DNA of 64,000 nucleotides from Mesorhabditis belari (lineage: Eukaryota; Nematoda; Chromadorea; Rhabditida; Rhabditidae): assembly GCA_958450365.1 (NCBI GenBank), contig CAUEEP010000887.1, forward strand, positions 712,516 through 776,515, given 5' to 3'. Position numbers and translations under genes: made by a program. Every line of letters begins with the position of its first letter. Positions within the stretch are counted from its first letter, which is position 1. The notes beneath the pieces are model-generated. The model had not been told where the DNA came from, did not search any database, and saw only the letters and a program-made list of their open reading frames with translations. Positions 1 to 11,500 of this stretch are shown here, piece after piece.

Positions 1-100
1 ACAGAATCGAATTTGTTGATAAGCACAAGAATTGTTCTTAAATTGACTCCAGATTGACCACAAAATTCTAAGACGAATCTAATTCCATCTTCGTTTTCTT

Positions 101-411
101 GGTTGATTCTTGACCAAGAATTAGTCGATTCTTGATCGTTTCTTGGTTGATTCTTGACCGATTCTTGACTGATTCTTGGCTGATTCTTGGCTAATTCCTG
201 ATCGATTCTTGACCGATTCTTAGCTGATTCTTAGCCGATTCTTGGCTAATTCCTGGTCGATTCTTGGTTGATTCTTGACCAATTCTTAGTCAAATCTTGG
301 CTGATTCTTGGCCAATTCCTGACCGTTGCTTGACCGCTTCTTGGTCAATTCTTCGCTGATTCTTAGCCGATTCTTAGCTGATTCTCGGCCGATTCTTAGC
401 TGATTCTTGAC
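101..411. repeat. Degenerate minisatellite, about 11-12 bp unit
   Basis: Imperfect tandem copies of TGATTCTTGGC and TGATTCTTGACC fill this stretch. No coding exon is seen here; from 1 to about 2520 the window holds only repeats and low-complexity sequence. Confidence 0.85.
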
Positions 412-469
412 TAATTACTCTGAAATTTTGTCTACAAATAGAAAATTTCAGAGTAATTAGTCAAGAATC
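402..469. repeat. Perfect inverted repeat (28-bp arms, 12-nt loop)
   Basis: Bases 402-429 are the exact reverse complement of 442-469, with a 12-nt spacer. The left arm is made partly of the adjacent minisatellite unit, so the palindrome probably arose by an inverted copy of the array edge. Confidence 0.9.
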
Positions 470-527
470 GATCAGGAAAACGATGGTGGAACTAGGTTTG
501 ACTTGAAATCTTCTATGTTTACCCCAG

Positions 528-1064
528 AGTCGACCAAAGTCGATCAAAGTCGACCAGACTCGACCAGACTTGGCCAAAGTCGACCAGACTTGACCAAAGT
601 CGACCAGACTCGACCAAAGTCGACCAGACTCGACCAGACTCGACCAAAGTCGACCAGACTTGACCAAAGCCGACCAGACAAGACCAAACTCGACCAGACT
701 TGACCAGAGTCGACCAGACTTGACCAGAGTCGACCAGACTTGACCAGAGTCGACCAGACTCGAGCAAACTCGACCAGACTTGACCACAGTCGACCAAAGT
801 CGACCAGACCAGACTTGACCAAAGCGACCAGACTCGACCAGACTTGACCAAACTCGACCAAAGTCGACCAGACTTGACCAAACTCGACCAGACTTGACCA
901 CAGTCGACCAAAGTCGACCAGACTCGACCAAAGTCGACCAAACTCGACCAGACTTGACCAAAGTCGACCAGGCTTGACCAAAGTCGACCAAACTCGACCA
1001 GACTCGACCAAAGTCGACCAGACTCGACCAAACTCGACCAAAGTCGACCAGACTCGACCAGACT
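528..1064. repeat. 10-bp minisatellite (TCGACCARAS)
   Basis: About 53 units alternate TCGACCAAAG, TCGACCAGAC and TTGACCAAAG. Because the array has no stop codons in several frames it generates long spurious ORFs rich in WSSLV; these are not genes. Confidence 0.95.
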
Positions 1065-1439
1065 ATTGGATCTAAACGTAGCTTTGCACTGCTATGCATT
1101 GCTTTCCTGAAAATCCTTAAATTCAAAATTCAAGAAGTTCTCAATCGATTTGCTAAGATTCAAATGAAAAAAGAGCTTTGTTTTTCGGTAAATTTTGTCG
1201 ATTTTCAAGTGCATACCCATTTTTCCTTTTTTTTCCGGTTTTACTTGACTTTTTCGTTACCTAATAACAAGAAACATTTGCATTTTTGCATGTAAATTCG
1301 TTAACCTTTCGACTTTTCAAGGTAACTAGCTTTGAAAATTGTTCTTGTTCTTTACAAGCCATAATCGATAAGGGAAATCACCGCTTTTCCGCTTTCGCTT
1401 CTCACAATTTCCCCCATTTCTGATGAAAATCGTCTAGGC

Positions 1440-1670
1440 AAACTTGTCCGATTCCTCTTTTTCCTTCTTTTTCCATTCTTTTTCCATTCTTTTTCATCTT
1501 TCCATTCTTTTTCATCTTTCCGCTTCTTATTCCTCACCGATTTCCCTTTGTGCACAATAATTCCTTTCATTGGCCGATTCATCTCGTGTTGTTTGAGGAG
1601 AAGAATAAGACTGACCATTCTGTAATTCTCATTTCCTTACATTTCCTTACATTTCCTTACATTTCCTTAC
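1440..1670. repeat. Pyrimidine-rich tract and 10-bp repeat
   Basis: A TTTTTCCATTC-type pyrimidine tract (1445-1520) is followed by four exact copies of ATTTCCTTAC (1631-1670). A minus-strand ORF of 88 codons (1352-1618) overlaps the tract but is lysine/glutamate-rich from the tract itself and has no recognisable domain. Confidence 0.7.
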
Positions 1671-1835
1671 ATTTTCTTGTTTTTTGAAGATCGGGATCAG
1701 TTTTTTCTTTTACAATTGAGTTCCTTTTAAATCTACCTAAGCAACTTTAAGTTTAAAAGGTAAAAATCTGAATTCTGGATTGTTATGGATTAACATAAAC
1801 GTTGATTTTTTAGCAATCGTAATGGCTAACTTAAG

Positions 1836-2480
1836 CTAGAGGTTTAAGGCGAAAGCTTAAGACAAAGGCTTAAGACAAAGGCTCAACACAAAAGCTTAAG
1901 GCTAAAGCTTAAGACAAAGGCTTAAGACAAAGGCTTAAGGCTAAAGCTTAAGACAAAGGCTTAAGACAAAGGCTTAAGGCTAAAGCTTAAGACAAAGGCT
2001 TAAGACAAAGGCTTAAGGCTAAAGCTTAAGACAAAAGCTTAAGGCTAAAGTTTAAGGCTAAAGCTTAAGACAAAGGCTTAAGACAAAAGCTTAAGACAAA
2101 AGCTTAAGGTTAAAGCTTAAGACAAAGGCTTAAGGCTAAAGCTTAAGACAAAGGCTTAAGACAAAGGCTTAAGGCTAAAGCTTAAGACAAAAGCTTAAGG
2201 CTAAAGCTTAAGGCGAAAGCTTAAGACAAAGGCTTAAGACAAAGGCTTAAGACAAAAGCTTAAGACAAAAGCTTAAGGTTAAAGCTTAAGGCAAAGGCTT
2301 AAGGCTAAAGCTTAAGGCAAAAGCTTAAGACTAAAGCGTTAACATTCAAGCCTAAGTTCATTCAACGTTGATTGTTTAGATAAAATAGCAATCTTAATGG
2401 CTAACTTAAGACAAAAGCTTAAGACAAAAGCTTAAGACAAAGGCTCAACACAAAAGCTTAAGGCTAAAGCATTAACATTC
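1836..2480. repeat. Minisatellite of GCTTAAGRCAAA-type units with a duplicated edge
   Basis: Roughly 14-15 bp units (GCTTAAGACAAAG, GCTTAAGGCTAAA) run to 2340. The left edge (about 1798-1836, AACGTTGATT then TAATGGCTAACTTAAG) recurs at about 2362-2405 followed by a second small array, so the array and its flank were duplicated. Confidence 0.9.
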
Positions 2481-2520
2481 AAGTCTAAGTTCATTCTTGG
2501 ATAAATTTTTCCATATTTCG

Positions 2521-2533
2521 GTATTCTAGGTAA
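2521..2533 (+). promoter_or_regulatory. Probable trans-splice acceptor before the first coding exon
   Basis: TTTCGGTATTCTAG ends at 2529, only 4 bases before the ATG at 2534. An acceptor this close to a start codon, with no upstream coding exon, is the usual picture for a spliced-leader addition site in nematodes. An upstream cis exon cannot be excluded. Confidence 0.45.
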
Positions 2534-5500
2534 ATGGCCAGCTGTTCTCTTTTTGTGCCAACCGTCCGTGGGAGCAATGTGTGCTCGGTTTGTCGGTGAG
2601 TGGCTGAAAAGTCAAAGATATCAAAAATTAGATTGAAATTGAAGCAGAACTAGCAGGACTTTCAGAGTAACTAGAACTTCTAGTTACTCTGAAAAGTGTA
2701 TCTACTTCGATAATCGATTTCCTTTTCCAGGCACGAGATCAGCAAACATGCTCCATCATCAGTCTTTTACGCTCCATCGGAGAAGATCTACGGATCGTTG
2801 AATTTGAGTAGAGGGTTAGTTCTTTGAAAGCTAAAAAGCTAAAAGGCTGAAAGCTAAAAAGCTGAAAGCTGAAAGCTACAGTTAAACCTCAATTTAACGA
2901 CTCTCGATTTAACAATTCTCTCGGTTTAATGTCAATTTTTGGTTTCCATGAAGCTATACCTTATAAAGACGTTCGATTTAACGATGAAGAATCGTTAAAT
3001 CGAGGTTTGACTATATAATAATTTAATCTTTTTAATCTTTTTGATCTTTTTGATCTTTTTGATCTTTTTAGTCTTTTATTATCTTTATATCTTGATAACT
3101 CATCAAGCTATAAAGATCTTTATCAGCAAATTCAACCTTAACCACATTTTTTTTGTTTTATCTATTTAAAACTAATCTATTTACCAATTAAACGATCCGC
3201 TTTATGATAAAGATCATTTCTTTTTCTACAAAAGATTGTTAAAATATTGCTAAAAGGTTTTGTTTTTGGTTTTTGGGGCACAAAGCGATCAAAAAGCGAT
3301 GAAAAAGCGATTTACGCACTTTAGTCTACAGAAACTTTCGTTTCTAGATACAATTTAGACATTTTCATTCAAAGAAACGTATCTTCGTATCAATAGAAAA
3401 AAGAAAGACCACAAAGCGTTTGATATATAGCCAAATTTGCAGAAAAATTTGCTTAGCCAATGTCTTTGTAGGCTTTTTTAACGAATTTCTTTGCGAAAAA
3501 CTAGCTTTTGTATTTGAATTTGCATGGAAAGAGACCAAAATTGGCTTGAAATGATAGAAAAGTGAATGATAAACATTTTCTATATAAAAGAAACCGTAAA
3601 TCAATTGATGAGATGGTCATTTCTAAGCAGATCTACAAAAAAAGTGGTCAAAAATTGTTCATTTGATTGACTTTTACTTACCAATCTTGAAAAATGTTAG
3701 CAAAATTTGGATTTGAATAGATTAAATAACTAATCTAAGGCCAAGGAAAGAAGAGTGATCAGCTTTTTGAGGTTAAATCAGTTAAATAAATCAAAATCTT
3801 TTTGCATAATGGCAAAATGGGCTCTGAATGACCTTTAAGAACAAAAGTTTGAGCAAAATTTTAAAACTGAAAGTTTTAAAAGCGTTAAAACCTTTAAAGC
3901 TTTAAGCTTAAGGCTTTAAAACCTTTAAAGCTTAAAGCTTAAGGCTTTAAAAGCTTTAAAACCTTTAAACTTAAAGCTTTAAATCTTTAAACTTAAAGCT
4001 TTAAATCTTTAAACTTAAAGCTTTAAAACTTTAAAGCCTTTAAACTTCAAGCTTTAAATCTTTAAACTTAAAGCTTTAAAACCTTTAAAGCTTTAAGCTT
4101 AAGGCTTTAAAAGCTTTAAAACCTTTAAAACTTTAAACTTAAAGCTTTAAAAGCTTTAAAGCTTTAAAACCTTTAAACTTAAAGCTTTAAAACCTTTAAA
4201 CTTAAAGCTTTAAAACCTTTAAACTTAAAGCTTTAAAACCTTTAAAGCTTAAAGCTTAAGGCTTTAAAAGCTTTAAAACCTTTAAACTTAAAGCTTTAAA
4301 ACCTTTAAACTTAAAGCTTTAAAACCTTTAAAACCTTTAAAACTAAAATCCCCAAACACTATTCACCCTTCGTCAATCAATTCACGTGAATTCATTTCAT
4401 TCAATCGGTGTTTGTCAATAAATAAATACCAATGAGGGTACTCAAGAAAAGCATAAAGAAAAGGCGAAAGACGAGCAAATTTCTCAAGAATTTCAGAAGA
4501 ATTCTGTTGAATCAAAAAGAGAAAAAAAAAGAAAATAGACATGATTCAGTCGAAAAGCTTTCTCTGAGTACTTTGGCACTTGTCGTAAGCCTCTTTTTAA
4601 CGCTAAAATCAGTCAAATGATCGGAAGAGTTGATCGGAGAAAAGCGGGAAACAGTTTTTTCTCAAACTTGATCAACTTGTACTTTAGCTGAAAGTTAGCC
4701 TTGACTTTAGGTGTATTTTTTGGCCAAAAAGTGAATGAGTTACCGAATGATTGCTTTAATTATCGAATATTTTCTATCTTTGATCGAATCTTTCATCTTT
4801 CATCTTTGTTTTTGATTTGATTGATGGATCTTTGATGTCTTTTCTATTGACTAAACACATCTCTTCTAGGGTATTGGAGTTTTGAATTGACTTTAGAATC
4901 GACTTTAGAATCGACTTTAGTATTCTTTTTTTGAATCATTCAATCCAATTTCAAGGGGAGCATTGTAACGTCGATCCGGAAGAACGAGAAGAGTTCTCCA
5001 TTTCTGTCCATAGCGAAACTATGAACAGAAAAAGGGTTAGAGCTAGAGTTAGAGTTGCTTCGAATGCTACAAGAAAACGAGCTAGAGTTAGAGTTGTTTC
5101 GAATGCGACGAGGCGAGGCCCTAGAGTCAGAGTTGCTTCGAATGCGACAAGAAAACGAGCTAGAGTTAGAGTTGTTCCGAATGCGACGAGGCAAGGCAAC
5201 GACGCGCTCGACCGACATTTTCAAGGGAAGCATTTTAACGTCGATACGGAAGAACGAGAACTCTGTCCATAGCGAAACTATGCACAGAAAAAGGAGGGAT
5301 AAAAAGAAAAGCAAAGGAAAGCTATTGAGATACAAACAAGACTTGCGGCTGCAAAGATGGACAAGAACGTTTCGATCAAAGCGTCGGCTGAACATTTTGG
5401 CATTGGCGTTTCATCATAAGAGATAGATTGAGGAGAGATAGAAGTGTCAAAAGGTAGTCATTAAAAATCCGTTAAGCCCTTAATCCAGATCCGGTTGACT

Positions 5501-8500
5501 CGAAATTTTTCGTTTTTTCTAGTAATGATGAATTCGGCATTTCCAGGAGAATTTGTAAGTAAAAACTGTTCAAATATCTCTAGACAAAAGCTGCTTAAAG
5601 CTGCTTTCCAACACGATCTTGTTAATCCAAGCCAAACACTTCAAAAATAGCTATTACATTGCCGCAAATCCTCCGAATGAAGTACGTTGATCGAAAAACT
5701 CTCGGTATCTCGGGCCCTTCTCCACTTTACTTCAATTACTTCTAGTATAGTATTTCTTCTAGAGCTAGAACTTCTAGAGCTAGAACTTCTAGAGCTAGAA
5801 CTTCTAGAACTAGAACTTCTAGAACTAGAACTTCTAGAGCTAGAACTTCTAGAGCTTCTTCTAGTATTTCCGAATGAGCCTCTGTAAAGTGAAAAAGCAG
5901 TCTCCAAGCAGTCTCTGTCTCCAAACTTTTCGGAAAATAAATTTTTGTTCTGATAAAAATGGTCAATCAAAAATTGCTTGGCTATCAAACCTGGGTGGAT
6001 TTTTACTTTTCAGGGCTTTTCTAAACTAAAAACTGCCAAACCAGGCCAAATCAGAGCCAAATCAGAGCCACATGTAGTAAAATCCCATTCCCAAAGGAAA
6101 CTAAACTGGCTCTGGTCTGGAGGGAGCTAGAGCCAAACTTGGTCTAGGTCAGTTTGGGTCGGCCCTGGGACAGACCTGAGTCAGACCTGGCTCAGACCAG
6201 GGCCAGTCTCCTTTGGGTGAAAGGCGTAATACTGTGTAGCATGTACTGCCAGGATTGGATGTGTTGCACAAAGTGTTTTAAGAAGAAACACTTCGTGCAA
6301 GGCATTTAATCCCCTAATCCTATGCAGTGCATGCTATTAGTATTAGAAGACTGACCCTGGTCTGCCCCTGGTCTGTCCCTGGTCTGTCCCAGGTCTGTCT
6401 CTGGTCTGTCCCAGATCTGACCCTGGTCTGTCCCAAGTATTAGGAGACTGGCCCTGGTCTGTCCCAAGTATTAGGAGACTGGCCCTGGTCTGTCCCAAGT
6501 ATTAGGAGACTGGCCCTGGTCTGTCCCAAGTATTAGGAGACTGGCCCTGGTCTGTCCCAAGTATTTGGAGACTGGCCCTGGTCTGTCCCAAGTATTTGGA
6601 GACTGGCCCTGGTCTGTCCCAAGTATTAGGAGACTGGCCCTGGTCTGTCCCAAGTATTTGGAGACTGGCCCTGGTCTGTCCCAAGTATTAGGAGACTGGC
6701 CCTGGTCTGTCCCAAGTATTTGGAGACTGGCCCTGGTCTGTCCCAAGTATTAGGAGACTGGCCCTGGTCTGTCCCAAGTATTAGGAGACTGGCCCTGGTC
6801 TGTCCCAAGTATTTGGAGACTGGCCCTGGTCTGTCCCAGATCCCAGAAATTCTTGTCAATCCAAGCCAAACACTTCAAAAATAGCGATCATATTGCCGAA
6901 AATCCTCCGAATGAAGTACGTTGATCGAAAAACCTCTCGGCATCTCGGGCCGATCCGTGAAAAAAGAAAACGATTGAGCTCTTTTCTGGGAATCCATTTG
7001 ACAGCTTTTCCCATTTCCCATTTCTAAAGATTCGATTTGATTTGCAGAGCTGCCAAAACGTTTCCAATTTCTCTATTCCGATCTTCCAATTTCTCTATCT
7101 TTTAAAGAAACTTCATCAATCATTGAATGAAAGAAATCATTGCTTTTTTCAAGTCTACTTAACTTTTTTTAACCAAAAACTATTAGCAATTGCTAAATGT
7201 TAGCTTAATCTTAGCTTAATCTTAGTTTAATCTTAGCTTATTCTTAGCTTATTCTTAGCAAAAAACAAGCAAAACTTCTCCTCTTTTTTCTTTCAAATTC
7301 AAAGCAAACTCGCTTCTTGAAGTCCCTTTGATTTTTGAATTCAAATCAAAATATTAAGTCAAATTTCCATTTACAGACGAATCTACAGTGAAGCGATGCA
7401 ATCTCTGCAAACCCAATCACTCGCTCCATCGCAAACGTCAGCTTTTTCAACGTATCGTCGTGAGAATTCTGCCGGGCAGAGCACAGCGAGCAGTGAGAGT
7501 CCCGGAGATAGTCCAAATGATGCTTATCGTGAGTGTTTGTTGAGTTCAAGATTTCCCAAGCCATAAACCAGAGCCTAGCCTAGTTTCTGATCTTCTCTAA
7601 CAGATTCCTAGACAACTGTTCTAGCCTTGTCTGTCCCTAGTCCTGTCCCTAGTCCTGTCCCTTGACCTGTCCCTTGTCCTGCCCCTTTGCCTGTCCCTAG
7701 TCCTGTCCCTTCTTCTGTCCCTTGTTCTGTCCCTTGTCCTGCCCCTAGTCCTGTCCCTTTGCCTGTCCCTTTGCTTGTTCCTTTGTCTGTCCCTTTGCCT
7801 GTCTCTTTGCCTGTCTCTTTGCCTGTCCCTTTGCCTGTCCCTTTGCCTGTCCCTTTGCCTGTCCCTTTGCCTGTCCCTTTGCCTGTCCCTTTGCCTGTCT
7901 CTTTGCCTGTCCCTTTGCCTGTCCCTTTGCCTGTCCCTAGTCCTGCCCCTTGTCCTGTCCCTTTGCCTATCCCTTGTCCTGTCCCGTTTCCTCTCTTTCC
8001 CCATTCATTGTCATGGTTAGCCAAGGAACAGTTGTCCAGGAAACCGAATTCTAATAACCTTTTTGGTAGGGTCAGGCAGATCTGTTACAAGTCTGGCTAA
8101 CAAACAAAAACCTGATCACGTCTGAAGCTGGTTATCGGTCAGTTGATCCACGCCCCACCCAATTTGCCATTGGCTAACTTTAAGCTCAAATATCTCGGTG
8201 TTGAGCTGTTCAATTTCAATATTCTTAATATCATTAAATGCGCCAAACCTTTCTCTATCGATTGGTATAAAAACTATTTAATTTCATATCAATATTGCGA
8301 TTTTCAACGTTCCAATTTCCAGGCAATCCCCCATCGCCGATCGATGGTTTACCCACCACCGCCTATGTGCCATTGTCACCTATGGTGAGTTAGAGAAAAG
8401 GTTCGAAAACGAAAAAAAAGCATATAGTTCTATGAGGATTTGTAAAGTCAAGAATTCCTTGTGTTTTTGTTTTGTGTTAAACGTTTCCCCTTGTCAGGTA

Positions 8501-11500
8501 GTTCGACCGCGTGCTGTGCGTGGTCTTCCACCAAGACAGCTCTCCGCCGGGATGTTGCCATCACCGCCATTGCTCACTTACGAGGATCATCATCTTCCAC
8601 AGGTATTTAGGAGAAAACTAATAGCAGATACAAGTAAAAGAAGTTAAACTGGGTGATTTTGTGTTGTTTGAATGGGAAAGCAGTGAAAAAGGGGAAGTAG
8701 ATAGCTGACAAAGTAGCTGACAAACAGCTTACAGAAGTTTTGAGCAACAATTAACCCCAAAAACCTATTCAACAGGCTTAGGCTTTCAACTTTTCAATAG
8801 GCTTTCAACAGTTTACTGTAACTTACAGTATAGTTAAAGTATAGTAAGTTACAGTAACTTACAGTATAGTTATAATATATTAGGTTGGTGCAGATGAAAC
8901 CTCCGTTGGAACCATAAACAAAATTTATTTAAAAAATCCTAATACAGAATCTCAATCCAAAAGATATTCGCCATCATTATCAATGACTCTTTGCCATCTT
9001 CCACGCAGAGAATGGATGCCCTTTTCGAAGAACTCGAGCAACTGGGACTCGAAGAAGTTGGACACCCAGATTTCAACTTCTTCGCGTTTTTTGAATTTCT
9101 GCTAAAGAGTGCTGCATCGACCGAAACAAGTGGTAGTCGGATGGGGTCAAGTCCGGGCTATATAGCTGATGAGGCAGAACTTCCCAGCCCAATTCCTCGA
9201 TTTTCTGCCGAGTGACCTTCGGGGTGTGGGGTCGAGCGTGGTCGTGGAGGAATTTTGTAGTCACCGTGTCTATGCCTTGACGACGCAACGCCTGGTCCAG
9301 ATTTGGGCTTTGTAGGTCAGCTCAATTGGGCTTTGTAGAGATCCGCTGTGACTCTTTGGCCCAAATCCAGCACCTTAAAAATACACGAGACCTCAAAATA
9401 CACGAGACGTGACGGAAGTTTCCTCTGCACCAACCTAATTGTAAGTTACAGTAACTTACAGTATAGCTGTAATAGTAAGTTACAGTAAACTGTAAAGTAA
9501 AACTTAATCGACTATAGTAAACGTTTTGAATTCAAAACTTTTCATCGCTTGTACAAATCGCTTGTATTGATCTGCCAATCCTTTTGTAAACGATAATTTG
9601 TTTGTAAGCTGCAGTTGGCTTCTATGGCATGATAAACAAAACTCCAGTGAACGCTTGGAGCATTCAAACGCTTGGTGATGTCGGTTGCCAAAACACCTTG
9701 CTGATGTAAAGTGATGATAGATTGTTGGATCGATTTTGCAATCATCCTGTAAAAATACAGGGTGCGGCAGTGGTCCGACACTTTTTGGTCCGACAGTGGT
9801 CGACAGTGGTCCGACACTTTTTGTAAACGGGCAGTTTGACTTGGAAAAAACGCGATTTTTGAAAAACTAACACCGGATTATAAAAATTCAGATATTTTTA
9901 CCCCCTAATATACTTTTTTACCCAAAAATTGCCATCTAAACAACCTTTTGATTGAAGATGTTTAAAGGTCGTTGCAGCACTTTTTTTTGCTGTTGAGATT
10001 TGGGTGCCCTTCGTAGAATCGCTTGAAAATCTTTCGTTTTTGAGATATAAAGTTTTTTTGTGGCTTGTTTTCAAGAAAAAAAAACTCAGTTCTATCAAAT
10101 GGTAACAGCAGTTTTTGGAAGAAATTTCATTCTGCAAAGTTTAAGTCAACTTTCGCAAAAATCTTCAGCGACCAGACCGAGATATACAAATTCTCGTCAA
10201 AAAGTTATTGTGAGTTGAAATCTTTTTATGAAAATGGCTTTATTGGGGTGAAAATACCTAAATTTTTAGAATCCGGCGTTAGTTTTTTTGAATTCACGGG
10301 TTTTTGAAGCCAAAAAATTACTGCTGACAGAAAAAGTGTCAGAACTTTTGCAAAAAGTGTCACCCTGTATAATTGAAATGCGTAAAAGCGTTCAAATAAG
10401 TCTTAAAAAAGAGAAAAACATCAAAAAAATTAACAAGTGAGCAATAAACTGGATTAAATGATCTATAAACTGGATATGACCTATAAACTGGATATGACCT
10501 ATAAACTGGATTAAATGACCTATAAACTGGATTAAATGACCTATAAACTGGATATGACCAATAAACTGGATTAAATGATCTATAAACTGGATATGACCAA
10601 TAAACTGGATTAAATGACCTATAAACTGGATTAAATGATTTATAAACTGGATAAATGACCAATAAACTGGATTAAATGACCTATAAACTGGATTAAATGA
10701 TCTATAAACTGGATATGACCAATAAACTGGATTAAATGACCTATAAACTGGATTAAATGATTTATAAACTGGATATGACCAATAAACTGGATTAAATGAC
10801 CTATAAACTGGATTAAATGATCTATAAACTGGATTAAATGATCTATAAACTGGATTAAATGATCTATAAACTGGATTAAATGACCTATAAACTGGATATG
10901 ACCAATAAACTGGATTAAATGACCAGTAAACGCGTGGAACTTCTTGTCGCTAGAATCCTCCTCACCCTGTAGACCAAAGCATCATGAAATCCTTGCTTTT
11001 CCAGACAGACACTTGACTTTTCCTATCAAAAGAGGGTAAACAAAGAGAAATTCGATATATTCGATATAACAATTAGGAAACCGAGTGAAACTGTTTCCTA
11101 GTTAGTCACTGAACTTGAACCGGATCGCTTTATGCAAGTGATTTGGTCCATGCCCCAAATCCCAACAAAGAAAAGATTATGACGGGTTGAGAAGAAGTGG
11201 GAAATCATGAAAGCAAATAAACGAAAGCAAAACGAAAGAAAGCAACACTCTTTCAATGAATCAACAACACAATCGTCGAAATTTCATTAGTTTTATCGAA
11301 TCTATTGAGTTTTTTATGAAGCCATTCTAGATAAAAGTGGTTCAATTTCATTCTTGAATTTTATTTTTATCGTTTTCTCTTGATATCCTTGTTACTTACT
11401 TACTTTAATTACGTAATTATTCGTTAATAAAGTTAATTATTCGTTATTAAAGTTAATTAATCGTTAATAAACTTAATTATTCGTTAATAAACTTAAATAT

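Larger units (their letters stand above)
2815..7376 (+). other. Intron 2 of the pseudokinase gene, 4.56 kb
   Basis: The donor GTTAGT and the acceptor TTTACAG bracket repeats only. Around 3010-3080 there are 11-bp TTTTTGATC repeats; 3610-3880 and 4345-4900 are AT-rich with nothing recognisable. Small ORFs such as 4432-4620 (Lys/Arg-rich) have no splice context and no domain. Reading phase 2 is conserved across the whole intron. Confidence 0.7.

Noticed and set aside
461..1126. Minus-strand 221-codon ORF of WSSLVDFGRV repeats and its companions
   Set aside because: Read-through of a 10-bp array without stops; several frames and both strands are open, and there is no splice or start context.
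4432..4620. 62-codon Lys-rich ORF
   Set aside because: Lies in an intron with continuous reading phase across it; composition is low-complexity.
5755..5862. Heat-shock element cluster (TTCTAGAA cores)
   Set aside because: The GAA/TTC blocks do not keep the 5-bp phasing required over more than two blocks; it is a minisatellite without a promoter nearby.
6227..6260. miR-236/miR-200 family microRNA because of TAATACTGT
   Set aside because: The match is limited to the seed, lies at the base of the hairpin on the 5' side rather than in a mature position, and the following bases differ.
7608..8100. ORFs of RDRQ, GTGK and VPLP repeats
   Set aside because: A 12-bp minisatellite inside a pseudokinase intron; all frames are open for the same reason.
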